Positions 1-13,354 of a DNA stretch of 64,000 nt are shown in pieces (position 1 is the first letter of the stretch; each line of letters starts with the position of its first letter). The stretch comes from Colius striatus (Eukaryota; Chordata; Aves; Coliiformes; Coliidae): positions 83,399,367 through 83,463,366 of the forward strand of contig NC_084760.1 in NCBI RefSeq assembly GCF_028858725.1, read 5' to 3'. Made by a program: the position numbers and the translations under genes. The notes beneath the pieces are model-generated. The model did not search any database. It was not told where the DNA came from and saw only the letters and a list, made by a program, of their open reading frames with translations.

Positions 1-1779
1 TGCTTGGCGAATTTCTTGTGGCTACCCCGAAGAAAACTATGTTCCCTCTTCTCGCCACTCTGGCTCAGCAGTTCGGGCCTAACTGAAGCCTCAATGTATG
101 TTTGAGGACGAGCTGCTCCAGTCTCGAGATGAAAAGCCTTGGCAGTGTCCCTGCCTGCCCAGAGCCGTTTGTCTAAGGCACTAGGGCTCCACTTACCAGA
201 CCCGGAAACAAAATCTGTTGTCTTCTTTAAGAGAAAAAAATGTGGCCCAGTATGAGCAGGCTCTTGCCTTGAACAAACCTTCACTTGAGCATGACAAATA
301 ATGTAGGGAGGTGGCGATGAAAACACTGGCCACTGGCCCTTACTGCAGAGCTCTTTAACTTCCTCTGCTTAGTGAATCAAAAAGCCGCGGCTCAAACAGC
401 CAACAAAAATATACTGAAGGGAACTTTCAGTGCTTCAGCACACAAGGAAAAGGTGAGGGTTTTGTCTGAAAGAGAGTAGCTCTGGGGTTCGGAAAAATAT
501 ATTCTTAAACTTAGGAGCCGAGCTGCTCGATAGCTTCTTGAGCTTTTGCCACGGGGAGGAGCACTCAAATCTTCCCTCGCTCCCACACCGGCGAGGCGGC
601 TTCTTGCCTGGGACGAAGGTCCATTTCCTTCCCACGTAAAGAACTCGAAGGGGAGTTGTTTTATTGTTGGTTTGATTTGGGTTGTTTTTTGTTTGTGGCT
701 TTTTTTTTTTTTAACCGAGTTTGGGAGAGAACCCTCCATCTCCTGCCCTAAATATCAAATTCACCTTTACCGGGGCTTCCGATGTGCCGCATAGCCGGTC
801 CCGCTCCGCGCCTCGGGCACTCTGAGCGGACTGGCTTGCTGGGCAGCAGAGCAATGAGTTATCCCTGCCTCCAGCCTCAGCCTTAAAACAAAAAAAAAAA
901 GCTCTTAAAAAAAAAAAAACACAGACATTTGTAAAAAAAAAAAAAATAAAATGGGGCTCATCAAGACTCTGGGACTCGGAGGGAAACGGGGAGTTAGTGG
1001 GAGCTAGGGTGAACAGGCAGGTAAAATGTCCTATCAGCAGTGTTACTGAAGAGAAGAGAGGAAAAATCACTTGGAAAGATGAAAATCGCACATGTGCTTC
1101 TGATGACCCCATTAGATGAGAAGTCCTCCAGGAAATACATATTTGAAACAGCTAGGAAAAACAAACATGCCTTTTATAGACTTGCTTGTCCCGCCATGAA
1201 AAATGCAAACCTCGGTATGGTGCTTGTGTGTCTAGAGGGTGGGAGGGAGGGAGGGAGGGAGGGAGGAAGAGGGAATAGATTTTGTAAAGAAGCCGATGAA
1301 AGCTACCTTCATCAGGAATATTCATTTGCGCTACCCTGCTCTCCAAAAATAGACTGCAGTGTGAAAACCAAGGCAGTGGTTAAAACTACAGCTTGTGAGA
1401 TGGACAATTGAGTCTGAAAAGTGACTGTCAGGAGTTCGTCTGGGTATCAACCCAGGCAAGATTGGCTGGCAACAGGGAGGAAAACTCGGAGGGGGAGTGA
1501 AGAGTTAGAAAGTAGGACTTTATGAAGCCCATAGGTTACCGTAAAGTTGTGCACAGTCCAGTGAATCGTCATAGAACAGCGATTTCTAGTAGTTCAGGAG
1601 TTGGAATCTGGGCAAAGACACCCTCAAACTCTCTTTTCCAAAGCGCTGGTTTAGACACAGTTGTGTTGCGTGCGGGAGACAGAGCAGAGACTTGTTCCGT
1701 GAGAGCTTCGGCAATAAAAGCATCACTGTCTCTCGTGTCCCACTCCCTCCTCCTCCGACCAACCTGCCCACGGAGATGG
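1..1779. other. Non-coding, SIX2-side flank
   Basis: No gene recognised. It has A/T homopolymer tracts (near 888-945), a plus-strand AATAAA near 945 and the GGGA microsatellite. If SIX2 lies just to the left, some of this could be its downstream flank or distal 3' UTR; nothing here proves that. Confidence 0.5.
1238..1266 (+). repeat. GGGA microsatellite, G-quadruplex-forming
   Basis: Uninterrupted GGGA repeats preceded by GGGT: more than four G3 runs with one-base loops on the plus strand. Confidence 0.9.
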
Positions 1780-3620
1780 ACACGGTAATCCCGCTGCCAG
1801 CAGCCCGGGCAGACTCCGAGGACATTTGATCCTCCTTCCCATTTTACTGCGGCTACCGGGAGCCCCCGGCCTCCGCGTGAAAGGGACACGGCCCGGCATC
1901 TGTTATCCCCCTGCGGGGCCCGACTTTGGCCGGTGTTTCGGAAACCCCGGCGGCAGGTGCCCCAGGGGACGCGGCTACCTCGGCAGCGGGCAGCGGGAGG
2001 CACCCACGCCGCGCGGGGCAGGTACTCCTTCATCGGGAGATAGCAAGGGTGCACTACTAGTCACTTGCTGGTGAACCATCTCCTTCAGGGGGCTACCGGG
2101 GGGGGGACAGGTAACTATCAACCAGTCTAGGTCAGTGGAATGCGTTTAATAGAAAGAGGCTAAATACCGTCCCCGCATTGTCACCGGAGAGCTGCATAAA
2201 AGGGAAAACATTACCAAACCCTGAGCTCCTGGCAACTCCGACGGAGGCCTGACCAAGCAGGGCCGAGCCAGAACCCCTTGTCTATTTTCCCCGGCGCCTT
2301 GAATCCGAGCGACCGCCGGCTCCTGCCGCGGGGAGATTCTCTCTGCCGCGGTAACCAGATCCACCCCATCGGAGGGATCTGGTTGTTTCTCACCCACGGG
2401 ACACATACGGCAAGCGGGACATCTGCTCCCTGCAGCTCACTCCTTTCAGCTTGCTGCCAAAGCTTCTCCGGAGCCGGGCAGGGCACGGCATCCCCAGGGC
2501 GGCAAGCGCGGAGGGCACAGGAGCTGCTGGAGCAGGGGCACGGGACTCTCAAGCCTCTGAGGGGCCAGGAACCAGTGGATTTCTCTCCACAGTCTGAGAT
2601 ATTCGGTTGCACGCGAACTCAGCAGCTGCTCGGGGCGACGATCCGCACCTCGCAGCAATGCGCGCAGCCAGCGAGGCCGCGGCTGGCGCTGAGGGAGAGG
2701 ACGTTCAAAACTTAGAAACAGCCCAGGACATTGCTCTTAACAGCGTGTCGAGGGCACACCCAACAAAAACATCAACATCTGCAAAGTCAGGACGATTTGG
2801 AAACTTCCCGCAACTAAACGAAACTAGATATGAGGCAGAGAGATGTCGGCAGTGCCGCGCGGGGCGCGGAGCCGGGCGGCGGGGCCTCACGGATGTCCGT
2901 GGCACCCTGCTCAGCAACCTCGCTGCCTTTCCAAATGACAAGGCCAAACTGAAGCTGTCAGGGGCAAGAGGCGGTGCTGGCATCGGGTTCTGCTGCCTCG
3001 GGTGTGTGCGAAGCCGAGCTCCAGCCCACCGACCGTGCCCAGAAAACATAAGTGCTTTCTTCTCCACAGGTGTGGCAAATCCCTCACGGTGGGGTTGCTC
3101 TGCGGGCTGGTTTCGGTCGCGGTGACGAGTCCTTTCTGCTTAGAAGGGGCTTGCTTCTTTTTTCTTTTTCTTTCTTTTTTTTTTCTTTTGTTTTTCCCCC
3201 GGGAGAGGCATACACAGTGAAAACGACGGTGTTTCGCACCCACACGCTAATACTTTGAGATTTGCTGGTTATTTCTGCCAGTCTCCGAGCTGTCCGACCC
3301 CGCGGGGCATCTCCGGAGCTGGAGGGCGGCCAATCGCTCTCCCATAATTACTCTATATCGTGTGTATTTATTACCGCGACCAATGTCAGGTGATGGCAAA
3401 TAAACCCGTCTTGACTATACTCTCCCGCGCACTGCTGCCGCCACGATTAGTTTGAAACAAGCTCTTCGAGCCCAGAAGGAAGGACTGGGCTACTGCACTG
3501 CTCATACCCACCGCCTCCCCTCCACCCGATCTTCACCGGGGGCCCCGCACGGGCCGCGGGGGGATTGTACCCCAAGGGGAGCCTGACTCAGTCAGAGGTG
3601 GGTAGCCGAGGCGCTGCCCG
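1780..3620. other. CpG-dense region (SIX2 side)
   Basis: By eye GC- and CpG-rich, in blocks about 1790-2100, 2290-2720 and 2840-3130, with a poly-G run near 2098-2107. Open frames on both strands are compositional. Unmethylated CpG blocks near developmental genes are typical, but no promoter can be assigned. Confidence 0.55.
3326..3430. promoter_or_regulatory. Candidate cis-regulatory element
   Basis: Two CCAAT boxes (3330-3334 and 3380-3384) flank a TAATTA homeodomain site (3345-3350), with an AT-rich stretch between CpG blocks. Conservation cannot be checked here. Confidence 0.3.
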
Positions 3621-6330
3621 AAGCCGTTTCCCGTGATTCCAGACACCAGAGATCCCCATAGACCACTCCTCGTTTGACATTAGAAGGGATACTCGCAACA
3701 TTTATTTAATACAAGCATGAGCCTTTCCCTTGACTGACCATAGTAACTGCGTGGATTACGGGGGAGTCGCACTCAAAGGGTTGAAAGTGCCAGTGCGCAG
3801 ACCTGGAAGGTGAAGGCCTGCAAGACAAGCATGAGAGGTGGCAGAGGGAGGAAGCCTTGCGGCGGCAAGATAGTCCAGGTTTTACATTGTGGTATCAAGC
3901 ATACAAACAACTTAGTTTCAGCAAGACGACGGTGCCCGGAGTGAGACCTTTGCCTCATTAACGGTAAAATTACTATTAAAGTTAACAACCTGATTATGGT
4001 AATGAGCTAAATATATGACTATGCTCCTCAGCTCTCCACTCAAATCACGTTAAATGTCACTCCGTATTGCACATATATTAGCTAGGCAGGTAATTCTTGG
4101 GAATAATATGAATATTCATTTTCTGTAATGTATAGATGTGTGTCTTAGGAGGAGATCCCCCATGCACTCAGCGCTGCAATAAACTAATGTCGGCTTTCTA
4201 AACCATTAAAAAAATTGTTTGGAAAGCGATTGTTTGCTAAGGATTTTCGGTAATATCCGCATGTCCGGCGTCTGGGAAAGGGAGGTGGAAGCCCGAAGCC
4301 CTCCCTCACCGGGCCAGACGTCGAGCAGCACGACGGGGAGCAGTGCCTGCAGGACGCAGGCTCCCCTGCCCGCCTTTCACCTCCACCGCCCTTCGAAGCC
4401 ACAAAATGCCCCTATGATCGGTCTGCAGCGCGAGGGGACCACAGCATCTGCTTCCCCTTCCCCGGTGGCCGCGCCGTGTGCTGGGTCTCACCGGAGCCGG
4501 GACAGCCCTGCGAAGGGCAGAGAAGGGCTGTAGTGTTAGTGCGAGAGAAGGCTTAAGCCTGCTGCCTACCCGCTCAGTTGGCATGTTGCCATTTCGATGG
4601 TATCTCGCTTTTGGAGGCATTTTATGGCTGAAGGAAATCTAATCTGGTGAAGAGAAAGGAAGAGAATACTGTTGGCATTGAATGAACTCTGTGTGGTAAT
4701 CTTCGGGCAAATGTGCGGGTTTCCATGCCAAAGCAAAGTGTTTTCTCGTCGTGTCTGCTCATACGCTGAAGGGAGGCGAAGACACCATTTAAGAAATCCA
4801 GCTGGTTGCAAATCATACATTTAATCTCTCAGCTGGAATGATTTAATGGATCAGTATCGAGTAACAGTCCTGGAAAAGTAGCCTCCTAAAAAAACAGAGA
4901 TAAATCCTGATTGAATAATAGTAAATGAAAACCGTGGATTACAGTGACTGCAAGACAGTATTTTTCTTGCAGTCCTCCAAAGATGCCGCTTCAAAGGGGC
5001 CAACCAAGCCGACAAAGCCCTGCGTGTCATTTTGATGTTGGCGGGGGCAGCTCCCGGCAGGCTGTTGTGCCTCCCCTTACCCTCCCCTTGGGGCAGGCTC
5101 CCCCTTCTCTTCTCATGGCCAGGACACCTTCGGAAACGGCTTCTGGGCGATGCAGGCAGCAGAGACACAAACTCTGCCCGCCGGGCGCACCGCGACGGGG
5201 CGAGAGCCGACGTGCCTAGGCCAAAGGCGGCCCGAGGAGGCACTGGCAGTCCAGAGACCCGCGAAGGCCCTGCCGAAAGCCACCGATCTACCTTGGGCCG
5301 GCCAAGGGGCCTCGCTGGGATTTTTCTTTTTCTTTTTTTTTTCTTTTTTATCAAGCATAGAAGGCGCAGAGGTGGGGGAAAGAGCCATTACGCCGGGAAA
5401 TGTGTAATTTTCTCCCGAAATGTGACAATAGGAGAGGGAATGCTTTGTCTTCTGTCCATTTGGGACTTGTTGGAGAGTAAGGCGGTTTCGAGGTGATGGA
5501 GGAAGATGGGGGGAGCTGGGGCTAGCCCCTGGCCTTCCATCGGCCGGGGCTCCGGGGGCTTTCATGGGGCCCTAGTAGCTCAGGCAAAGCCCTCTCTGAA
5601 GGAAGGATCCCGCCCGGGAATGCAAAAGCACTTGACTCACATCCCTCTGGCCTAGGGGGAGGCCATTACCGCGCTTAATTAAAAGCACTTCCTTGGCCGG
5701 GGCAGGTGCAGCGGCCTCGGGGGCCGCCCCTCTCCTTCCCCCATCATCCCCTCTGTGCCTTGGGGGCGGTTGCCCCAGCTGTTAACCCCCCAAACCCCGC
5801 CTGGCCTCCGCGGCGCCCCCCCCCGCCCGCTCCTCGCTCTGCCCTGCGAGCCGGCAGACGGAAGGTATTGCCCCGCAGCGCAGGTCGGCGGCACACGCGT
5901 GGCCGCGCCCCGCGCACGCCTGAGCGCTGCCCCCGCGTGTCCCGTTTGCAGTCGCCACCCTAGGCGTGCCCGGCGGGCGCACGGACCCCGTCGGATCTTC
6001 TCTCCTCCGTCCCGCGGCGGCGTAGGGCTACGGAGAGGTGTCCTAATTTTACTTTTCTCCGTGTTTTGTTTTTTGTTTGTTTGTTTCCCCACAAAACCGT
6101 CGCAGCTCGGAGGAGCAGGAGTTTTAGGGGAAGAGGTGGGATTGCCCACACTTTTGCCGGCGTTTCTGGTTACCAACGGTGAGGCACGGGCAGAGAGCGT
6201 GTGTGCAGCGGGCTCCTAGCTGCCTGCACCTCGAGGAGGGAAAGCACACCTTCGCTTGAGGTTATTTTACTCGAAGCAAAGACGAGAGGGCAGCGAGGAG
6301 GGCGAGGGAGGGATCGCTGCTCGGCTGGGC
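3621..6330. other. Mixed CpG blocks and AT-rich candidate elements
   Basis: AT-rich, non-repetitive sequence at about 3950-4170 holds several ATTA sites and GTTAAC. CpG-dense blocks follow at about 4260-4530 and 5030-6330. The 5.8-6.0 kb part is the most CpG-rich on this side. No coding sequence recognised. Confidence 0.5.
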
Positions 6331-6640
6331 CGGATCGAGCAGCAGTAGCCTTATAAGGAATGTAATGCAACGGCGAATGTCATCAGCACCGCATTAGCAC
6401 GTTTTGGTCATTAAATGTACTCCAGTCGTGAGAGGTGTTTATATTTACAGGGCATTCTTGAACGCAAACCATCCGTAGGGCTCAAATCAGCCCTACATGA
6501 ACCTGGCATCGATGGAAGTCAGTCCTTCCCAAGGACAGTTTTGGTGACAAGGGCAGCTCGGGTCAAAACCAGTTTGATTTGGTGTTACCTATTTATAGAG
6601 GTGGAAAATCTAAATAAAGTTAAAGCAATGGGATATTAAA
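6331..6640. promoter_or_regulatory. Candidate cis-regulatory element with MEF2 site
   Basis: Non-repetitive stretch with an 8-bp-arm hairpin (6475-6482 / 6489-6496) and a consensus MEF2 site CTATTTATAG at 6589-6598. It lies at the edge of the GC-rich flank. Confidence 0.3.
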
Positions 6641-9600
6641 AAATCTCAGAAGGTCTTGTGAATCCACTTTTGTTTTTCTTTGTTCACATAATCGTATGTT
6701 TTTAAATCTCAGCTGTTTTCTGAAAATATTACTGTATATATATACTGTACGTTAATACAAATGCAAATGTAAATTTAAAACGACTCCTCCATTTCAAAAG
6801 AGCTCTCCAAATCTTTTCAACTATTTCAATGTCTTACATAGAAAGGTTGTTAAGATTCTCATTGCTGTTTCTGCAGGCAGTATGGACTTTGGTCCATATT
6901 GTTACTTTATGTTTCCTATTGATACATTCATGGCATCTTCAAATTAACTGGTACAAGTTTTTGAAAAAATCCCCACCTGCCTGTCTGTTGAAATCGTAGC
7001 TACTGTCACCCAGCTCACTTCTGTAAGAAAAACTAGCTAAAACAGCTCCTCTAAATTGCAAACTGTTTGCATGCACGAACCAGGAAACAATTTATCTTAA
7101 TCATAAAGGACTCAAAAGTGCTCTTTAACCTGTTGCTTTCTATTTATGCAATCTTTATATGACAACTTTTTTTTTTTTTTAAGTGACTATTTTTACAACA
7201 AGCCTGTAAGCAGAGGTGTGTAAAATTAATATTTGGGCACAATGTGCTCTAAAACTTAGGCATGTGAGTGTTTAATGTTATCAACCATGGTGTAGCCACA
7301 GAAATGAAAATAATAAATTACTTCTAAAGCATTTGAAAAGGGTTTTTGCCTTTTCCTTGTATTAGTTTTTCAGCTAAGAGCAAAAGCCTGGCCCTGTTCA
7401 TTTTGAAGACAGTGGCAAAGTTCCCACCTACACCCCAAGGATCTGTGAAGTCAGTCAGAGTTTTTCCATGGACTTTGGATCGAGCCCATAGCATGAGTCA
7501 ACTTAAGAAGTGATTACTTCTCTGCCACAGAAATTTACGTTGCATTTGCTAAGATAACTACATCTTGAGGATTTTTTCTTTTCCACCCCCACATTCTAGG
7601 ATCTTAAATGAAACTCTTGAGTCAAAATTTCCTTGATATGGGTCCAGCTCTCCCTGCCCCCACCAGGCACACACTTCTAGTTTTGAGACTTGCTCTAGGT
7701 GACACTGCTCTTCTTGTAAAAGCATTCTTGTTTTTTGTCCCTGTCCACCTTATGACCTGTCCTCCACATAATCCTCCAGCATTCTCCTTTTCTTTTGTAA
7801 GACGGAGAACCAGAAGATTCTGGAAAAGGAGACCTGGGGAACCAATGGAAACCCAATGACAGCACCAGAAACAGGGATGACATGGAAAAAAAGATCCATT
7901 CTCCCCACTCTTCATTTCTGACACTAACTCTTCTATTTTCTTCCCTTTAAAACCTCTTCAGCCTCCCCTCAATGAATGTGCTCTGGGATAAGTGTTATTT
8001 TATATGAATAGGAATGACTTTGCTGCCCTTTCTGCTAGTTACAGAAAACTCACCTACCCCTTCTTGCTTACCACCCACTAGAAAGAAAAGGTGACAGTGG
8101 AAGAGCAGGCTGCTTAGGTAGACGTTGGTTAAAAAAAAAAACCCAACTGGCCTTGACAGGATCCTCTACTACAATAAAGATCCTCCACAAACAACAGTGT
8201 CTGCAGTCCTGCAGTCAGAACTGGCCAGGGGCAGAGACAGGGGTGGGCACTACCTGGGGGGGGTAATGGGGTTCATCCCACAGTGCACTGGACTCAGCCT
8301 AGTTGCCCCAAGATCCAGATTCTCCTGAGTAGCTCATGCATGTTTGTATCTGCCTTACCTAGCTTGCTTTGCTAAGCAGCATCAGGAGGGTGGAAGGGTG
8401 AGCCCCTCGACACATTTCCATTTTGGTGTTAGTCTGTGCTATGTGTAGTTTGGCTAGACCCCAAAGCCTGCCTGGGAATCTTCAGATCACATCTGTGTTT
8501 GATTACATCTGTTTGGAGCATCTGTTTATGTCTATCTGTGGCATTACAAAGGAATCTCCATGGCCTGTTCTTTTAGGGCATGTAGAAATGAGATGGTGTT
8601 GGCAAGTCCTCGCTGCAGCAGTCACTGATCCAGCAATCACACAAGCAGACCAAGTGCAGGGGCAGAGCCAGGATGAAGCAATGTGTAGGTTCAAGGTGGT
8701 AGCTGGCTTTTTTCCACCCCACAGCCTCATAGCCACCAGCATTCACTCATATTTCACCTGCAAAATCTGATCACATTCATTTGTGTAAAAAAGAGAGATC
8801 TGCATAATTAACATTTCCTCATTTCTCGCAGATCCCTACTCTTCAAGGAATGAATAATGCTGACTCCCATGTAGGTCAGAAGAGTCTGTGGTGCAACATT
8901 TATGTGTATTTCCCAAATATAGTCAGGGAAACCTGCAATTGCTGGTCCCAGTGCTCCCCACTCAGGTGTAAACCACCAGCATTTCAGTCCTCAGCTGATA
9001 CAGCAGTACTGGCTAAGGGAAGCTGGAAGGGAAGCAGTGAGGATGCAAGAAAGAGAGAGCTGTGAAATAGCCCAGCAATTATTGACATCATAATAGCAAC
9101 AAATTTTAGCTTTTAACTTTGTGGCTACTGTATGTAGTCTCTGGGTACCTTAGGCCAGAAATAAAATTGCTCAAGCAGATCACTGATGTGGAAATTCATT
9201 TAATCAATTTTCTTCTGTCATTTACTAATATATTGTATTCTGTTGAGATAGATGATGGAAGACAATGCTGCCTTCTATGTGTGAATGCACTGAAATGCTG
9301 GATTTGCCAATGCAGTGCTTGCTTTTTCATCAGATCTGGGGATCTAAATGAGAATGCTTTAAAAAATAAAAGAGGGATAACGTATTACTGGGATCCTGCT
9401 ATCAATGCCTCACAACAGATAAGTGTGCTAATTGGACAGCCTATTGCAGAGTGAACATGAGCATGGGGAGCACCCAGTGTGACTTGGGTGCTTCAGGACA
9501 TTAGTATGGCCACAGGTACTTGTAAGCAAAAGCAGTATAAGTGTGTTACAGTCAAACAATGTGGGAGAAGGAACTGGCTAACAATCTTGGAAGTCCAAGC

Positions 9601-12600
9601 TATTGATATTAATACAATGTTAATGTATTAATGCAAACTCCTTTAAAGATTCATTTATAGGTCAAAACTCAAGTATTTGAGAAAGACTGATTAAACTGTC
9701 ACCAACACATTTTATAGTGTCATGGACTGAGTTTAGCCTCCTTTACCTGTGAAGTGCAGACTCCCCTCTTTCATGGATGGCATCACCTGTGACCTCTGAA
9801 TAATGCCACTATTGAAACAGCTTTGTTTTCTCACACTGCAAAGCCACAAACCTGTATCTTACCTTTCACTACCATCATCATCCTCTATCATAGTACGGTA
9901 ATAGTGCAGTCTCGTTACCTGATAGGATACAATGTGGAGCACAGTAAGCATTTCATCAGAGCCTCTTCTCCCAGAATTGCCAATCATTTCACCAAGGGAT
10001 GGTCGTGGCAGAGTTTCACTGGCAAAATGCTGTCAGTGAGTCACTGGTTATGTGATGAAAACAAACCCATGTAGGTAATGCACACAAACTCTAAAAAAGT
10101 GCTCATTTTCTTTTATCTCCTGATAGACTTATTCCTCCTGGAAATGAATATGGGCTTAACGGAAATACTGTTTTGCCACTTTTGTTTTATTGTATGGAAT
10201 TCACAGACTAAAAGTCCCCTGTTGCAAGCTTGTACTTTCAGTCACCAATGATAGAATACTCCACCTTCAAAATTAGACAGGAGGCAAACACAAAGGCAAT
10301 AAGAAATCGTGTCCCATGCTTGGATTATGAGTCTCGCTGGCAGTGTCTTGAGAACAGTCTAGATGTCTATTCTATACATATAGGATTATATTTTACAATT
10401 TTCTGGCTTTACTAGGGAAAAGACACATGCCAAAGGATAAATCCTCATAAAGGCATCTTACATTTTATGCAGTTTTATTGATATAAGTAAATATCTCTTT
10501 TCTACTAAATCTCAGATTACTTCTGTCAATCTTTCCTGAAGTTTCTTCAGTTTGTTCCTATAGTTCTGATACTTTCCTGAATTTAACACAATGTGGTAGC
10601 AGAGTAGGACGACACGAGAGCTATTGTGACTTTATGATGTAAGCAAATATATAGATCGGTTATCACGCTCTAGACTATAGTGAAAGGGCAAATTCACCCT
10701 GTTTAGTTCACCAGCTTGCCCAACTTTTACTGTCCATTCTTTTCTCTCTTTTTTTCATAAATATCTTCATGTTGGTTGGGGATTTTTGCTCAATCATATT
10801 ATTAATTTCTGCCCACATTTTAATCTCTCTGGATTACATTACCTCATTCTCGTTTTAGCAACATTTTGTAACGCAGTGTCATTTGAAAGTGTCCATGATG
10901 TGTATTGTATTCCCTTGGATCACAAGTGAAGGTGTGAAATGATGACAAGTCATGCTCTCACTAAATATTCCTTTCTTGATTTGATATACTACTATTCAAC
11001 TTGATGGGTTTCTTCAAAGTCATTTAGGCATCTTTCCAACTTCATGCATACTCTCAGGAATTTAATTTCCAGGTAAGATTTTACTATGAAACAATCTAAT
11101 AAAATACACCTATAGTTACTGTAACTCTTTCATCACCCAATTTTGTGATTACATAGGAAAATGAATGATTAATTTTCCATGTCAGGATTCATTCTTGACA
11201 GCCCAGTTGCAGTCAGTTTGCACATGCAAAACAGGCCCAATGCTTCTCTGCAACATAAAATAAGAACCAAATTCTAGCATCAGGTGTGAGGAGGGGACAG
11301 GAGGGATAATGGCAGTGAGGGAACATTCTCACATGGGATAATTAATTTAGGGCACTCCTAAGATACTAGTTTTGTTTCCCCTCCCCCCTTTTGTTTTGTT
11401 TGTTTGTTTATTTTTTTTGTTGTAGTGGTGGTATTCATTGTTGGGTTTTTTTCCTTGAGAAATTTGAACCCAAGCAAGGAGTAGCCTGTTGCCTGGATGA
11501 ATTTTGGCTTATTTGCCATGAACCACTCTTGGCCACCGTTTTTTCTTGAGGATTTCAGCATTTTCCTCTCATATGACTGATGTCATATTAAGGAGAAGAC
11601 CCGTGGAGTTTCTAGGGTGAGGTTTGGGTTGGATGCACATCCATGGCAGGTTACATAGTCAGAAAGGCAACCTAGAGTTGGAAAAATCCTGCTATGGTCA
11701 AAACTAAGAGGAATTCACAATATTTTTTTCTATCTGAAAATCGAGAATCATATAATCAAGAAAGTTAAACTCCCCAGAAAAGAGGGAAAACAAATTCTTG
11801 ATCAGATAAATATTAAATCTTTTGCTTTTCTTGTGGTGGGGATCTCACTCTGTTGCTCCAGACATCCATGACTTATCTGTTAATATACTCAAAATGAAAT
11901 GTCTCTTTAATACCCAGTTTAGAGCAAGCTGTGAGAAGCCCTCCAGTTGCCATCCATGGAGGGGAAAGTAAACAATTTCCTGAAGAAAGAGGGACGTTCA
12001 AAAAATCTAGAATAACACACAAGGTTCTGGATTATTAACATGTATGTGGTATTCCTCATTTAACCACATGACAGGCAGCACCATCTGAGAAGCATGAAGT
12101 GGTCAGCATGAAATGGTCAGCACGGACAGCTCACAAAATAATGGGTGAAATCTGAGATACGATGGATATTGCTCCCCTCACTTCAAAGAACTAGTCTGAA
12201 GTAACCAGAAATCACAGGTTAGAAAGAAGGGAGAAGTGCTGATGGGAGACAGAGCACCTGCAGAGGATCTGGACGGAACTCTGGAGTTATGAAATCTAGG
12301 TGCTAGGAGCATAATAAACCAGATCTTTTATTGGGTTCCACTGGTGTGTATCAACTCTGATCAACACACTACAACAAAATTATCTTCATATTTATGCCAA
12401 GAACTAATCTGTTCTAGCACAAATTAATCCCTCTTTTCATCATCTATCCAAACACAATTTAATTCCTTAAGCTGTATGAAAAATGGCAGTCCAGTTGTCA
12501 TGGTTACAGGCCAGACTGGCCAACACACCTCTTAAGAGCCTCGTCTGTTTGCCTCTTGTGTAGCTTCCACACCATACTGTTAGGACACCTGTACCACCCA

Positions 12601-13087
12601 ACCCTAGATTTTGGCCCCATCCTCTATTTCTCCAAGTATGCTAACAACGGCCACCAGCTATCCACTGTAGACTTGAAACCTGTAGCTGTGAAGCTGCTTC
12701 CCAGATAATTTACTTACAACAGGGCCCCTGTCTGCCCCAAAAGATGCACATTTGGCTTAGTGTAGGCTAGGGTCCCTTGTGTCTGGAGTTACTCCTCTTG
12801 CTTTGGGAAGAGTCAACCAATCCCAGTGCCTTCATGTTGTCTGGAGCACGTTGACCATGCCACGGTATTCTTCCTCTTCAGTTCATTCAGTAGCTGCTCA
12901 CACTGCACGTGTCACAAAATAGCACATGTAGGCATAAGAGCATTCTTACAAAATACACAATGCCAATGTCTGCTGCATCGCCCACCTGACCTCATGAAGT
13001 CAGCCCTCTTCTAAGCCATTCATTGCCCTGGATGTTACAGTGCAAGCCATGCCATCACACTTCTGCATGGGAATGGGGTGGCACTTT
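6641..13087. other. AT-rich gene desert
   Basis: No gene, repeat family or RNA recognised. It carries an octamer ATGCAAAT at 6761-6768, a T-run near 7168, and a near-palindrome around 9605-9630 (ATTAATACA...TGTATTAAT). Short ORFs are chance. Confidence 0.6.
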
Positions 13088-13342
13088 TTTCCCCTAGTGC
13101 CCAGTGAGAGGACTAGAGGTAATGAACACAGGCTGTAACGCAAAAAGTTCCACTTGAACATGCGGAGAAACTTCGTTCCTGTTAGACTGAGGGAGCCCTG
13201 GCACAGGCTGTCCAGGGAGGATGTAGAGTCTCCCCTGGAGGGTTTCATAACCCGTCTGGACACGTTCCTGTGCGACCTGATCGGGGATCTGATCTGGAGG
13301 TCCCTTCCAACCCCGACCGTCCACGATTCTACGATTCCCTCG
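13088..13342 (+). mobile_element. CR1 LINE 3' fragment
   Basis: This is the 3' end of a CR1 non-LTR retrotransposon in plus orientation. The translated stretch contains REPWHRLSRE followed by the SPLEGF..RLDTFLCDLI block typical of the CR1 ORF2 C-terminus, then the characteristic GGTCCCTTCCAACCCC 3' UTR and a degenerate tail with ATTCTACG units. It is heavily 5'-truncated. The 3' tail abuts the CpG island carrying the CTCF motif. Confidence 0.9.
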
Positions 13343-13354
13343 CTCCCAGCCAGC

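Noticed and set aside
3833..3846. CTCF site (AGGTGGCAG core)
   Set aside because: The first five core positions do not match.
1..6400. SIX2 coding exons
   Set aside because: No frame in this part carries a SIX domain, a homeodomain or a recognisable SIX2 tail; SIX2 is probably off the left edge.
8218..8236. CTCF-like CCAGGGGCAG
   Set aside because: Spacing within the core is wrong.
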